Assembly (NCBI RefSeq): GCF_007655005.1
Contig: NZ_SZVW01000004.1
Location: 248,001-312,000 of the forward strand
Direction: 5' to 3'
DNA from: Streptomyces tibetensis
GTDB taxonomy: Bacteria > Actinomycetota > Actinomycetes > Streptomycetales > Streptomycetaceae
DNA: 64,000 bases
Shown: piece by piece, positions 27,928 to 35,445 of the stretch
How positions within the stretch are numbered: position 1 is the first letter of the stretch
Layout: the number at the start of each line of letters is the position of its first letter
The notes under the pieces: model-generated
What the model was told of the DNA's origin: nothing
The model's database searches: none
The model's input: only the letters and a program-made list of their open reading frames with translations
Translations under genes and position numbers: made by a program

Positions 27928-27941
27928 GTTTCACGTGAAAC
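27928..27941. other. parS: parS site 7, between trxA and the GNAT gene
   Basis: This is a perfect 14-bp parS, 30 bases after the trxA stop and 2 bases before the terminator stem. Confidence 0.95.
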
Positions 27942-27943
27942 AC

Positions 27944-27975
27944 GAATGGGCCAACCCTTCCGGGTTGGCCCATTC
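27944..27975. terminator. Bidirectional terminator after trxA
   Basis: A perfect 14-bp stem (27944–27957 with 27962–27975) and TTCC loop lie between convergent trxA and the GNAT gene. Confidence 0.85.
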
Positions 27976-27986
27976 ATTTGCCTGCA

Positions 27987-28604
27987 TTACAGCGGTCGCA
28001 GCGCCGGCTCTTTCTGCACAGCTCCCAGGAGACGGTCCAGTGCCATCTCGACGTCTTCCTTCCAGGAGAGCGTCGACCTCAGTTCCAGCCTCAGCCGGGG
28101 ATGGGTGGGGTGCTGACGGACCGTCTTGAAGCCCACCGCCAAGAGATGGTCGGCAGGCAGGACGCAGGCGGGTTCCTTCCAGCGCGCGTCCCCGAAGGCT
28201 TCGATCGCCTTGAAGCCGCGACGTAGAAGATCCTTGGCGACCGTCTGCACCATCACCCGCCCCAGTCCCTGGCCCTGGTATCCGGGAACGATGAACGCGG
28301 TCATCAACTGCACCGCGTCGGGCGAGACAGGACTCGTGGGAAACGCCGTGGAGCGGGGAACGTAGGCGGGCGGGGCGTAGAGCACAAATCCCACTGGCAC
28401 GTCGTCGACATACACGACCCGCCCGCAGGAGCCCCAGTCCAGCAGAACCGCCGAGATCCAGGCTTCCTTCTCCGAAGCGGACGTGCCCGCCTCTACCGCG
28501 GCCTCACCGCTGACTGGGTCGAGTTCCCAGAAGACACACGAGCGGCAACGCTTGGGAAGGTCCTGGAGGTTGTCCAGCGTGAGCGGTACGAGCCGGCGGC
28601 CCAT
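27987..28604 (-). CDS. GNAT-family N-acetyltransferase
   Basis: The 205-residue protein has the acetyl-CoA-binding motif A in AFIVPGYQGQGLGRVMVQTV (Q/RxxGxG/A as GYQGQGLG). The N-terminus MGRRLVPLTLDNLQDLP and the cysteine pair CRSC near residues 20–23 are conserved features as I recall for Streptomyces homologues at this site. The acceptor substrate is unknown. AGGAA lies about 10 bases before ATG 28604. It is downstream of parB on the same strand but separated by about 325 bases and a hairpin. Confidence 0.82.
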   Translation of the reverse strand: MGRRLVPLTLDNLQDLPKRCRSCVFWELDPVSGEAAVEAGTSASEKEAWISAVLLDWGSCGRVVYVDDVPVGFVLYAPPAYVPRSTAFPTSPVSPDAVQLMTAFIVPGYQGQGLGRVMVQTVAKDLLRRGFKAIEAFGDARWKEPACVLPADHLLAVGFKTVRQHPTHPRLRLELRSTLSWKEDVEMALDRLLGAVQKEPALRPL

Positions 28605-28753
28605 GAAGGCTGTTCCTCGCTTCCTTCGCCCGCCGCCGCATCGCGGGCGGCTGTCAGAGCACTCCGTTCCCTGAGGAGGCTGCCAATGAACCCACCGACT
28701 GCTCCCAGCCCCAAACCGGCGCTCACCAATCCGGTGCGCCTCGTGGTTCGCAT
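28493..28753 (-). CDS. Possible small hydrophobic protein overlapping the GNAT gene
   Basis: An 86-residue frame starts at ATG 28753 with a strong GAGAGGGAGG upstream and encodes a hydrophobic helix (TGLVSAGLGLGAVGGFIGSLL) after a basic MRTTRR start. Its last 37 codons overlap the GNAT start in another frame, where the sequence is clearly shaped by GNAT coding. It may be a real short membrane protein or a chance frame. Without it the 28605–28852 gap holds no gene. Confidence 0.35.
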   Translation of the reverse strand: MRTTRRTGLVSAGLGLGAVGGFIGSLLRERSALTAARDAAAGEGSEEQPSWAAGSYRSRWTTSRTFPSVAARVSSGNSTQSAVRPR

Positions 28754-28852
28754 GGCCCCTGCCTCCCTCTCAGAGGTGCTGCCAAGTGGTTGCGCCGTAC
28801 CCAACGCATCGTATCCACGATGCGATTCCATCGATACCGCCAGAAAGGAACA

Positions 28853-28893
28853 GAGCGGGCCATGTTCCGGCACACACCGGACATGGCCCGCTC
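28853..28893 (-). terminator. Terminator of parAB
   Basis: A long hairpin 28853–28893 (GAGCGGGCCATG arm with its complement, one bulged T) lies 37 bases after the parB stop. Confidence 0.75.
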
Positions 28894-28929
28894 CGTCTCC
28901 CGCACTGCGGAGGTTCCTATGCCGGAGGC

Positions 28930-30030
28930 TCAGGACTCGTTCTCCTCGGAGTCACCCTCCAGGAGACTCTTCTGCAGGACCGGCCCCTCGCCAGGAGCGA
29001 GTGAGCCGAGGATGCGTTCAAGGTCCTCCATCGAGGCGAACTCGACGGTGATCTTGCCCTTCTTCTGGCCCAGGTCGACCTTCACCCGTGTCTCGAAGCG
29101 GTCCGAGAGCCGCGTGGCGAGGTCGGACAGCGCGGGAGAAACCCGGGCGCCGGCACGCGGGCCCTTGGGCTTCTGAGCCTTCTGGGGCCGCGACCCCATC
29201 AGGGTCACGATCTCCTCGACGGCCCGCACGGAGAGCCCTTCGGCCACGATGCGGTGAGCAAGCCGGTCCTGCTCCTCCGAGTCCTCGACGGAGAGCAGTG
29301 CCCTCGCGTGGCCGGCGGAGAGCACCCCGGCGGCGACCCTGCGCTGCACGGCCGGGGAGAGCTTCAGCAGACGCAGCGTGTTGGAGACCTGAGGGCGGGA
29401 TCGGCCGATGCGGTCCGCCAGCTGGTCATGCGTGCAGTTGAAGTCCCTCAGCAACTGGTCGTAGGCGGCCGCCTCTTCCAGCGGGTTCAGCTGGGCGCGA
29501 TGCAGGTTCTCCAGCAGGGCGTCCAGGAGGAGCTTCTCGTCCTCCGTGGCGCGCACGATGGCCGGGATAGCCTCCAGCCCCGCCTCACGACAGGCCCGCC
29601 AGCGGCGCTCGCCCATGATGAGCTCGTAGCGGTCGGGACCCACCTGCCGTACGACGACCGGCTGGAGGAGCCCCACTTCCTTGATGGACGTGATGAGCTC
29701 GGACAGCGCGTCCTCGTCGAAGACGTCACGCGGCTGGCGCGGGTTCGGCGAGATGGAGTCGAGGGGGATCTCGGCGAAATGCGCACCGATGGGTGCCGCA
29801 GGCGTGGCAGGAGCAGTCGACTGCGCCGACTCCTCTGTTTCACGTGAAACAGGCGGCAAGGTTGCTACCTTCGCCGCGGCCACCCCACGGTCGTTCGGCA
29901 GCGCAGGCACTGCCGCGGGGGACGCGGACACAGCGTTCCCCGCCGCGGCCTGGGCCACCGACTTCTCCGTCGGTGCGGCAGGGATCAGTGCGCCGAGACC
30001 ACGCCCCAGCCCCCTCCGTCGCTCGCTCAC
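28930..30030 (-). CDS. parB: Chromosome partitioning protein ParB
   Basis: The 366-residue protein has an N-terminal [17 protein letters not shown] motif that in ParB proteins contacts ParA. A disordered stretch follows, then the CTP-binding/ParB-N domain ([14 protein letters not shown]), the helix-turn-helix ([19 protein letters not shown]) that reads parS, and a C-terminal dimer domain. ParB loads on parS sites around oriC and spreads, organising the origin and, in Streptomyces, driving segregation during sporulation. GTG 30030 overlaps the parA stop by 4 bases. A parS site lies within the coding sequence. Confidence 0.96.
   Translation of the reverse strand: MSERRRGLGRGLGALIPAAPTEKSVAQAAAGNAVSASPAAVPALPNDRGVAAAKVATLPPVSRETEESAQSTAPATPAAPIGAHFAEIPLDSISPNPRQPRDVFDEDALSELITSIKEVGLLQPVVVRQVGPDRYELIMGERRWRACREAGLEAIPAIVRATEDEKLLLDALLENLHRAQLNPLEEAAAYDQLLRDFNCTHDQLADRIGRSRPQVSNTLRLLKLSPAVQRRVAAGVLSAGHARALLSVEDSEEQDRLAHRIVAEGLSVRAVEEIVTLMGSRPQKAQKPKGPRAGARVSPALSDLATRLSDRFETRVKVDLGQKKGKITVEFASMEDLERILGSLAPGEGPVLQKSLLEGDSEENES
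29837..29850. other. parS: parS site 8, inside parB
   Basis: This perfect 14-bp parS is read in parB as VSRET in the variable N-terminal linker. Confidence 0.95.
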
Positions 30031-31103
30031 TGAATGCCCTCCACCATGCTCGGGTCGTTCTGCTGTACGCCGATATGGGCGTGCGTCGCGTCATAGCTGA
30101 TGCCGACGCCCTTCAGCGCGATCTCTCGTGCCGCCTCAAGATAGGAGAGGGCACCACTCGATCCAGGATCGTAGGTCAGTACCGTCTGCCCATAACTCGG
30201 CGCCTCCGAGATACGGACGGAGCGCGGGATGCTCGTCCGCAGTACCTCGTCACCGAAGTGGGTGCGCACCTCTTCCGCGACCTGGGATGCGAGGCGCGTC
30301 CGGCCGTCGTACATGGTGAGCAGGATGGTCGACACATGCAGGGCGGGGTTGAGGTGCCCCCGCACCAGGTCGACGTTCCGCAGCAGCTGCCCGAGGCCTT
30401 CCAGCGCGTAGTACTCGCACTGGATGGGGATCAGAACCTCCTGGCCCGCCACGAGGGCATTGACCGTCAGAAGACCGAGTGAGGGCGGGCAGTCGATCAG
30501 GATGTAGTCCAGCGGCTGTTCGTACGCCTGGATCGCGCGCTGGAGCCTGCTCTCCCGTGCCACCAGGGACACAAGCTCGATCTCAGCACCGGCGAGATCG
30601 ATGGTGGCGGGAGCGCAGAAGAGTCCCTCGACATCGGGGACCGGCTGGACGACCTCGGAGAGCGGCCTGCTGTCGACCAACACGTCGTAGATGGACGGGA
30701 CTTCGGCGTGATGATCGATGCCCAGGGCGGTCGACGCATTGCCCTGTGGGTCGAGATCGACCACCAGGACCCGGCCACCGTGCAGCGCCAGCGATGCGGC
30801 AAGGTTGACGGTCGTCGTCGTCTTCCCCACACCGCCCTTCTGATTGGCGACCACGATGATGCGCGTCTGCTCGGGCCGTGGCAGGCCTTCGCCGGCACGC
30901 CCCAGAGCCTCCACCGCCAGTTGGGCAGCACGACCGATGGGAGTGTCGTCCATCGGAGGCGGTGTTTCACGTGAAACATCCGCCCCCATCGACTCGGTAC
31001 GGGGACCGGGGACCGGATCGGTCATCGGTCCCGCGATATTGGCGTCGGACCGCAAGGATTCACTCTCCTCGACTTCAGGCTCGCAATGAACAGAGCCTCC
31101 CAT
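30027..31103 (-). CDS. parA: Chromosome partitioning ATPase ParA
   Basis: This Walker-type ATPase has the deviant P-loop [20 protein letters not shown], the switch [13 protein letters not shown] and [15 protein letters not shown]. It forms apical filaments in Streptomyces hyphae and moves ParB–origin complexes. The start is uncertain: ATG 31103 gives 358 residues; ATG 31025 or 30989 give 332 or 320. The frame is also open to 31277 at a parS, but GC3 there is low, so that extension is less likely. None has a strong ribosome site. It is followed by overlapping parB. Two DnaA-box-like 9-mers lie 37–63 bases upstream of the chosen start. Confidence 0.9.
   Translation of the reverse strand: MGGSVHCEPEVEESESLRSDANIAGPMTDPVPGPRTESMGADVSRETPPPMDDTPIGRAAQLAVEALGRAGEGLPRPEQTRIIVVANQKGGVGKTTTTVNLAASLALHGGRVLVVDLDPQGNASTALGIDHHAEVPSIYDVLVDSRPLSEVVQPVPDVEGLFCAPATIDLAGAEIELVSLVARESRLQRAIQAYEQPLDYILIDCPPSLGLLTVNALVAGQEVLIPIQCEYYALEGLGQLLRNVDLVRGHLNPALHVSTILLTMYDGRTRLASQVAEEVRTHFGDEVLRTSIPRSVRISEAPSYGQTVLTYDPGSSGALSYLEAAREIALKGVGISYDATHAHIGVQQNDPSMVEGIQ
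30964..30977. other. parS: parS site 9, inside parA
   Basis: This perfect 14-bp parS is read as VSRET in the N-terminal extension of ParA ahead of the P-loop. Confidence 0.95.
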
Positions 31104-31139
31104 GTCTTCAGGGTCGCGAACCAGTGAGGCCTGGCGTTC

Positions 31140-31166
31140 TGTGGAGAAATCCACCTCTGTGGATAC
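31140..31166. promoter_or_regulatory. Pair of DnaA-box-like 9-mers upstream of parA
   Basis: TGTGGAGAA (31140–31148) and TGTGGATAC (31158–31166) are reverse-strand TTCTCCACA and GTATCCACA, each one base off TTATCCACA, 9 bases apart. They lie in the presumed parAB promoter region. Confidence 0.45.
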
Positions 31167-31261
31167 CTCAGGTCCCTCATCGAGTGAACCAAGAGGCTTT
31201 CGGTCGCGGGGTTCGGCCGCAGCGCGGCCACGACTGATGATGCCGTGCAGCAGTGAGCGAC

Positions 31262-31275
31262 GTTTCACGTGAAAC
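31262..31275. other. parS: parS site 10, upstream of parA
   Basis: This perfect 14-bp parS lies about 160 bases upstream of the chosen parA start and about 6.2 kb from oriC; it is the closest site in the window on the dnaA side. Confidence 0.95.
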
Positions 31276-31361
31276 ACGATGCACAGCAGCCGCGGCCGGA
31301 CTGTCGCGACACTCCGGCATGCATGGGTTTGGCAGCTTGTGTGGAGTACGTCTCTTCCTCA

Positions 31362-31477
31362 GGACGGATCAGCGCCGCGAGGACGGATCAGCGCGCCGCG
31401 AAAACGGATCAGCGTCGCGAGGAGCGATGAGCACCGCACGGACGGGTCAGCCTCGCGAAGACCGATCGGCACCGCCC
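31362..31477. repeat. Degenerate 19-bp tandem repeats between rsmG and parA
   Basis: Six consecutive units resemble GGACGGATCAGCGCCGCGA: 31362–31380, 31381–31401 (21 bp), 31402–31420, 31421–31439, 31440–31458 and 31459–31477. A partial GGATCAG follows at 31482–31488. The first three units are nearly identical and the rest progressively diverge. The period is not a multiple of three, so they are not a protein repeat. They fill the gap between the parA leader and the rsmG stop codon. Confidence 0.8.
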
Positions 31478-31490
31478 ACAAAGGATCAGC

Positions 31491-32207
31491 TCAGCGCCGA
31501 CGGCGCGTCCGCCCTGTGCGAGCCGCCTTCGCGCGCTTCGCAGCGAAGCGCACACCTCCGGGACTCTCCCCGACCTCGACCCGTACGACGGTGGAGGTCG
31601 GATCCACCACTCCCTCACCCACATGCAGAATGGACGTCTCCACCGCCCCCAGCTTGCTCAGGGCTGCCGACGCGCTCTTCAGCTCCTCCTCGGCGGTGTC
31701 CCCCTTGAGCGCGAGCATCTCCCCGTACGGCCGCAGCAGCGGAATGCCCCACGTGGCGAGCCGGTCGAGGGGCGCGACGGCTCGGGCCGTCACGACATGG
31801 ACGGGCTGGATCTTCCCCATGACCTCTTCGGCCCGGCCGCGCACGACCGTCACATGGTCGAGGCCGAGCAGCTCCACGACCTCGGAGAGGAAGTTGGTAC
31901 GCCGCAGCAGGGGCTCCAGGAGCGTGATCTTCAGGTCGGTGCGTACCAGCGCCAGCGGAATGCCGGGGAGCCCGGCGCCGGAGCCGACATCGCACACGGT
32001 CACGCTGTCGGGCACGACCTCCGAGAGCACCGCGCAGTTCAGCAGGTGCCGCTCCCACAGGCGAGGCACCTCTCGCGGGCCGATGAGACCGCGCTGCACG
32101 CCCGCATCTGCGAGCAACTCGGCGTACCGCACCGCATCCGCGAAGCGATCACCGAACACCTCGCGCGCCTGCTCGGGCGCGGGGGGAAGCTCCGCTGCCT
32201 CCGTCAC
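31491..32207 (-). CDS. rsmG: 16S rRNA (guanine-N7) methyltransferase RsmG (GidB)
   Basis: The 238-residue SAM-dependent methyltransferase has motif I in VCDVGSGAGLPGIPLAL. It forms m7G527 (E. coli numbering) in 16S rRNA, and its loss gives low-level streptomycin resistance and often raised antibiotic production in Streptomyces. The last 20 residues are very basic (KRAKAARTGRTRRRR). The GTG at 32207 has GGAAGGAC about 9 bases upstream. It is the distal gene of the rpmH–rnpA–yidD–yidC–jag–rsmG run, but a hairpin separates it from jag. Confidence 0.95.
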   Translation of the reverse strand: MTEAAELPPAPEQAREVFGDRFADAVRYAELLADAGVQRGLIGPREVPRLWERHLLNCAVLSEVVPDSVTVCDVGSGAGLPGIPLALVRTDLKITLLEPLLRRTNFLSEVVELLGLDHVTVVRGRAEEVMGKIQPVHVVTARAVAPLDRLATWGIPLLRPYGEMLALKGDTAEEELKSASAALSKLGAVETSILHVGEGVVDPTSTVVRVEVGESPGGVRFAAKRAKAARTGRTRRRR

Positions 32208-32288
32208 GGGGGGACCGTCCTTCCGTACCGCGTCAGCGCACCCGGCGCCGACACCAGAACCACCAGAACTATCAGGCTGACAAAGTTC

Positions 32289-32315
32289 GGCCCCGCCTGC
32301 GCAACAGACGGGGCC
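32289..32315 (-). terminator. Hairpin between jag and rsmG
   Basis: GGCCCCG (32289–32295) pairs with CGGGGCC (32309–32315) around a 13-base loop. It could attenuate read-through into rsmG. Confidence 0.55.
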
Positions 32316-32333
32316 GGGGAACGTAAGGGCCGA

Positions 32334-32846
32334 TCAGGCAGGCAGCACGACGACGAAGCGCTGCGGCTCCTCGCCCTCGGACTCGCTGCGCAGACCCGCG
32401 GCCTTGACCGCGTCGTGCACGACCTTGCGCTCGAAGGGCGTCATCGGCTGCAGCTTGACGGCCTCGCCACTGCTCTTGGCCTCCGCGGCGGCCTTGGCAC
32501 CCAGCTCGGACAGCTCGGAGCGCTTCTGTGCCCGGTAACCCGCGATGTCGAGCATCAGGCGGCTACGGTCACCGGTCTCCCGGTGCACAGCCAGCCGAGT
32601 GAGCTCCTGGAGCGCTTCCAGCACCTCGCCGTCACGGCCGACCAGCTTCTGCAGATCGCGGCCGCCCGTGTCACTGATGATCGAGACAGAGGCACGGTCG
32701 GCCTCGACGTCCATGTCGATGTCGCCGTCGAGGTCGGCGATGTCGAGCAGACCCTCCAGGTAGTCCGCCGCGATCTCGCCTTCCTGCTCCAGGCGAGTCA
32801 GGGTGTCTGCACCCTCGGCAGCGGCGGAGGTGGTGCCTTCCGTCAC
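32334..32846 (-). CDS. jag: Jag/KhpB-type RNA-binding protein (KH + R3H)
   Basis: The 170-residue protein has an acidic N-terminus, a KH-like domain (DLQKLVGRDGEVLEALQELT, with the GRDGEV loop) and a C-terminal R3H domain (LQPMTPFERKVVHDAVKA). Jag/KhpB proteins bind RNA and in Gram-positives regulate cell elongation; the gene is habitually next to yidC. Only 15 bases separate it from the yidC stop, so they are co-transcribed. Confidence 0.93.
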   Translation of the reverse strand: MTEGTTSAAAEGADTLTRLEQEGEIAADYLEGLLDIADLDGDIDMDVEADRASVSIISDTGGRDLQKLVGRDGEVLEALQELTRLAVHRETGDRSRLMLDIAGYRAQKRSELSELGAKAAAEAKSSGEAVKLQPMTPFERKVVHDAVKAAGLRSESEGEEPQRFVVVLPA

Positions 32847-32861
32847 GGGATGGACTCCTTC

Positions 32862-34145
32862 TTACTTCTTGGACGGGGACTTGGGTCGCTGCGGACCCTT
32901 GCGCTGTCCGGACTGGGCCTTGCTGCGGGTACCGCCGGCGGGCTTCGCCCCGCCCTTCTTGGCAGCGGCGGCGGGCTTGGCGTCCTCGGGCTCGTCCGAC
33001 TTGGTCAGCGACGTCTTCGGCTCGTCGGTCTCACCGGCCGCCTTGACGCCGCCCTGCTGCCGCTGCGACTTGCTCTGCCTCTTGGGCTGCTGACGCTTCG
33101 GGGTACCGCCGACGGTGGTCGGCGTACCGTCCTCGGCCTGGGCCGTGACCGCGGCTTCGCTCTTGATCACAGTGCCGTCGGCCTGTGCGGCGAGGCCCGC
33201 CTTGCTCAGGCCGTTGATGAACTTGCGCTCGAACTCGTTGCGGTCGCGGCCCTTGGCGACGATCGCCTTGACGATGGCACGGTCGCGACGCTTGCCCACC
33301 TTGTGGTGCTGCTCGACGTGCTTGACCAGGCGCTCCAGGTACGCGGCCTGAGCCTTGGAACCCGGGGTCGGGTTGTTGCGGATGACGTACATCTGCTGGC
33401 CCATGGTCCACACGTTGGTGGTCAGCCAGTAGACGAGGACACCGACCGGGAAGTTGATACCGAAGACGGCGAACATGACCGGGAAGACGTACATCAGCAT
33501 CTTCTGCTGCTGCATGAACGGGGTCTTCACGGTGGTGTCGACGTTCTTCGTCATCAGCTGGCGCTGGGTGAAGAACTGCGACGCCGACATCAGGACGATC
33601 ATGATGGCCGTGACCACGCGCACGTCGGTGAGGGAGGCACCGAGTGCTTCCACCTTCGACGAGCTGTCGGTGAACTTCGCCGCCAGCGGCGCACCGAAGA
33701 TGTGTGCCTTCTGCGCACTCTCCAGCAGGCTCTTGTTGATCACACCGATGGTGTCGCCGGTCGCGATGCCGTTGAGCACGTGGTACAGCGCGAAGAAGAA
33801 CGGCGACTGCGCCAGGATGGGAAGGCACGAGGAGAGCGGGTTGGTGCCCGTCTCCTTGTACAGCTTCATCATCTCTTCGGACTGGCGCTGCTTGTCGTTC
33901 TTGTACCGCTCTTGGATCTTCTTCATCTCGGGCTGCAGTGTCTGCATGGCCCGAGTCGACTTGATCTGCTTCACGAAGAGCGGGATCAGGCAGATGCGGA
34001 TCAGAATCACCAGGGACACGATCGACAGGCCCCAGGCCCAGCCGGTGTCGGGGCCGAAGAGGGCGCCGTACACCGAGTGGAACTGGACGATGACCCAGGA
34101 GACGGGTGTGGTGATAAAGCTGAAGAGGCTGGCAATCGTGTCCAC
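32862..34145 (-). CDS. yidC: Membrane protein insertase YidC/Oxa1
   Basis: This 427-residue insertase is of Gram-positive type with about five membrane segments and no periplasmic P1 domain. The core has [19 protein letters not shown] (with the conserved arginine in the first core helix), [14 protein letters not shown] and [18 protein letters not shown]. The C-terminal about 130 residues form a long, highly basic Lys/Gln/Ala-rich tail, which in such proteins can contact ribosomes. GTG 34145 has AAGGAG 8 bases upstream. It follows yidD by 3 bases. Confidence 0.95.
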   Translation of the reverse strand: MDTIASLFSFITTPVSWVIVQFHSVYGALFGPDTGWAWGLSIVSLVILIRICLIPLFVKQIKSTRAMQTLQPEMKKIQERYKNDKQRQSEEMMKLYKETGTNPLSSCLPILAQSPFFFALYHVLNGIATGDTIGVINKSLLESAQKAHIFGAPLAAKFTDSSSKVEALGASLTDVRVVTAIMIVLMSASQFFTQRQLMTKNVDTTVKTPFMQQQKMLMYVFPVMFAVFGINFPVGVLVYWLTTNVWTMGQQMYVIRNNPTPGSKAQAAYLERLVKHVEQHHKVGKRRDRAIVKAIVAKGRDRNEFERKFINGLSKAGLAAQADGTVIKSEAAVTAQAEDGTPTTVGGTPKRQQPKRQSKSQRQQGGVKAAGETDEPKTSLTKSDEPEDAKPAAAAKKGGAKPAGGTRSKAQSGQRKGPQRPKSPSKK

Positions 34146-34148
34146 TAA

Positions 34149-34523
34149 TCATGCTCCTTGGGCATGGGACGGTGTCTCTGCGGCCGGGCTCGAAGGACTT
34201 GACGGACTGGTGGGAGAAGTCCGTCCCTCGGTGGCCGGTCCGACGGCGGAGGGCCCGCCCTTGCGTGCATGCCACGCGTTGCGCAGCATTTCGTGCCACC
34301 GCGGGCGCTTGCGCGGCGGGACATGGTCCACACCGCCCAGCGACCACGGATTGCACCGCAGGATGCGCCAGGCCGTGAGTGCCGTTCCCTTGATGGCACC
34401 ATGCCGGTCGATGGCCGTGAAGCCGTAGTGGGAGCACGACGGGTAGTACTTGCAGACCGGCCCGAGCAGCGGACTGATCGTCCACTGGTAGAGCTTGATC
34501 AGAGCCAGCAGCGGGTACTTCAT
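34149..34523 (-). CDS. yidD: Membrane insertion efficiency factor YidD
   Basis: The 124-residue protein starts [20 protein letters not shown] and has the diagnostic cysteine block [14 protein letters not shown] and [13 protein letters not shown]. The family domain is about 80 residues; the extra about 40-residue Ser/Pro/Gly tail is unusual. YidD helps YidC and Sec insertion in an undefined way. It overlaps the rnpA stop by 4 bases and is followed by yidC after 3. Confidence 0.94.
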   Translation of the reverse strand: MKYPLLALIKLYQWTISPLLGPVCKYYPSCSHYGFTAIDRHGAIKGTALTAWRILRCNPWSLGGVDHVPPRKRPRWHEMLRNAWHARKGGPSAVGPATEGRTSPTSPSSPSSPAAETPSHAQGA

Positions 34524-34891
34524 CGCGCGCCCCCTCCCAGCAACCGCTGGAGAGCGGCATCCAGGTCTCGGGCCAGCTGTGCATGGTCGGCGTCGCCCGA
34601 TCCGGGCAGCGCTCGTACGACTACCAGGCTACCGGGGGGCAGCTGGGCGACTCGCTCGCGCATCAGGTGGCGAAGCCTGCGCTTCACTTTGTTCCGCACG
34701 ACCGCGCCACCCACCGCTTTGCTCACGACGAAACCCGCACGCGTCGGGGGAGCGCTCTCCCCAGGCGCGTGCGGGTCCGTGGAACCGCTACGTAGGTGGA
34801 CGACGAGGAGCGGGCGTCCGGCCCGGCGCCCTCGTCGTACCGCGGTCGCGAAGTCCTCGCGCCGCCTCAGCCGATGCTCGGTAGGCAGCAC
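34520..34891 (-). CDS. rnpA: Ribonuclease P protein component
   Basis: The 123-residue basic protein has [21 protein letters not shown] at the N-terminus and the RNR-type motif [15 protein letters not shown], which binds the RNase P RNA. It matures the 5' ends of tRNAs. The central loop (about residues 45–65) is longer than in many homologues and Pro/Gly-rich. It lies 21 bases after rpmH and overlaps yidD. Confidence 0.95.
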   Translation of the reverse strand: MLPTEHRLRRREDFATAVRRGRRAGRPLLVVHLRSGSTDPHAPGESAPPTRAGFVVSKAVGGAVVRNKVKRRLRHLMRERVAQLPPGSLVVVRALPGSGDADHAQLARDLDAALQRLLGGGAR

Positions 34892-34912
34892 GACGTCATG
34901 ACCTGATCAGGA

Positions 34913-35050
34913 TCAGGCGGACAGGCTGGCGCGACCCTTGCTGCGGCGGTTCGCGAGAATCGCGCGACCGGCACGGGTACGCATCCGCAGGCGGAAGCCG
35001 TGGGTCTTCGCGCGACGACGGTTGTTCGGCTGGAAGGTGCGCTTGCTCAC
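34913..35050 (-). CDS. rpmH: 50S ribosomal protein L34
   Basis: This is a 45-residue, very basic protein ([21 protein letters not shown], ending KGRASLSA), normal for bL34. It starts with GTG at 35050; the longer frame upstream lacks support. It is transcribed divergently from dnaA and heads the rnpA–yidD–yidC–jag run. Confidence 0.96.
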   Translation of the reverse strand: MSKRTFQPNNRRRAKTHGFRLRMRTRAGRAILANRRSKGRASLSA

Positions 35051-35266
35051 TCGGGGGCTCCAGAAAATCGGTAGTTGCGGGGTGCCGTCCTGGCTGTCAC
35101 CGTGCGCCCACGAGTAGCTCGCAGTTACGCCCGAGTGCACCGCTGACCGATCACCCAAATGATCTGTGCCCATCGGAGGCAGGCGGCAGCAGCCATCGAC
35201 AACTCGACCTGGTTACGGTACGCGCGGCTACGCCATCCGGTCAAACCGGGAGGCGCCGGGAGACAC

Positions 35267-35275
35267 TTGTCCACA
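35267..35275 (+). promoter_or_regulatory. DnaA box in the rpmH–dnaA intergenic region
   Basis: TTGTCCACA is the preferred Streptomyces DnaA box. It lies 17 bases upstream of a candidate –35 of dnaA, consistent with autoregulation. The rest of 35051–35445 carries no gene. Confidence 0.75.
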
Positions 35276-35291
35276 GGCTGGGGACAACAAC

Positions 35292-35321
35292 TTGAACCGT
35301 ACCGGCCGCGCTGACTACCGT
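35292..35321 (+). promoter_or_regulatory. Candidate dnaA promoter
   Basis: TTGAAC (35292–35297) and TACCGT (35316–35321) are 18 bases apart. This would place the start of transcription about 115 bases before the dnaA GTG. Confidence 0.4.
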
Positions 35322-35445
35322 GACGGAACTCCGATTCATTCCCCTATCCCTGCCCCAGCGGGTTTGCTCCCGCCCACCCACCCGGATTACATCCCAAACC
35401 GTCCCAGAACCACACGTTCGTGGGACCTGTGAGAGAGCGTGCCCT

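Noticed and set aside
31104..31277. ParA start at the upstream parS (MFHVKRR...)
   Set aside because: Third-position GC over these codons is far below the coding norm and no ribosome site precedes it. Not excluded completely.
31362..31477. CRISPR array
   Set aside because: Units are contiguous with no unique spacers, degenerate, and no cas genes are present.
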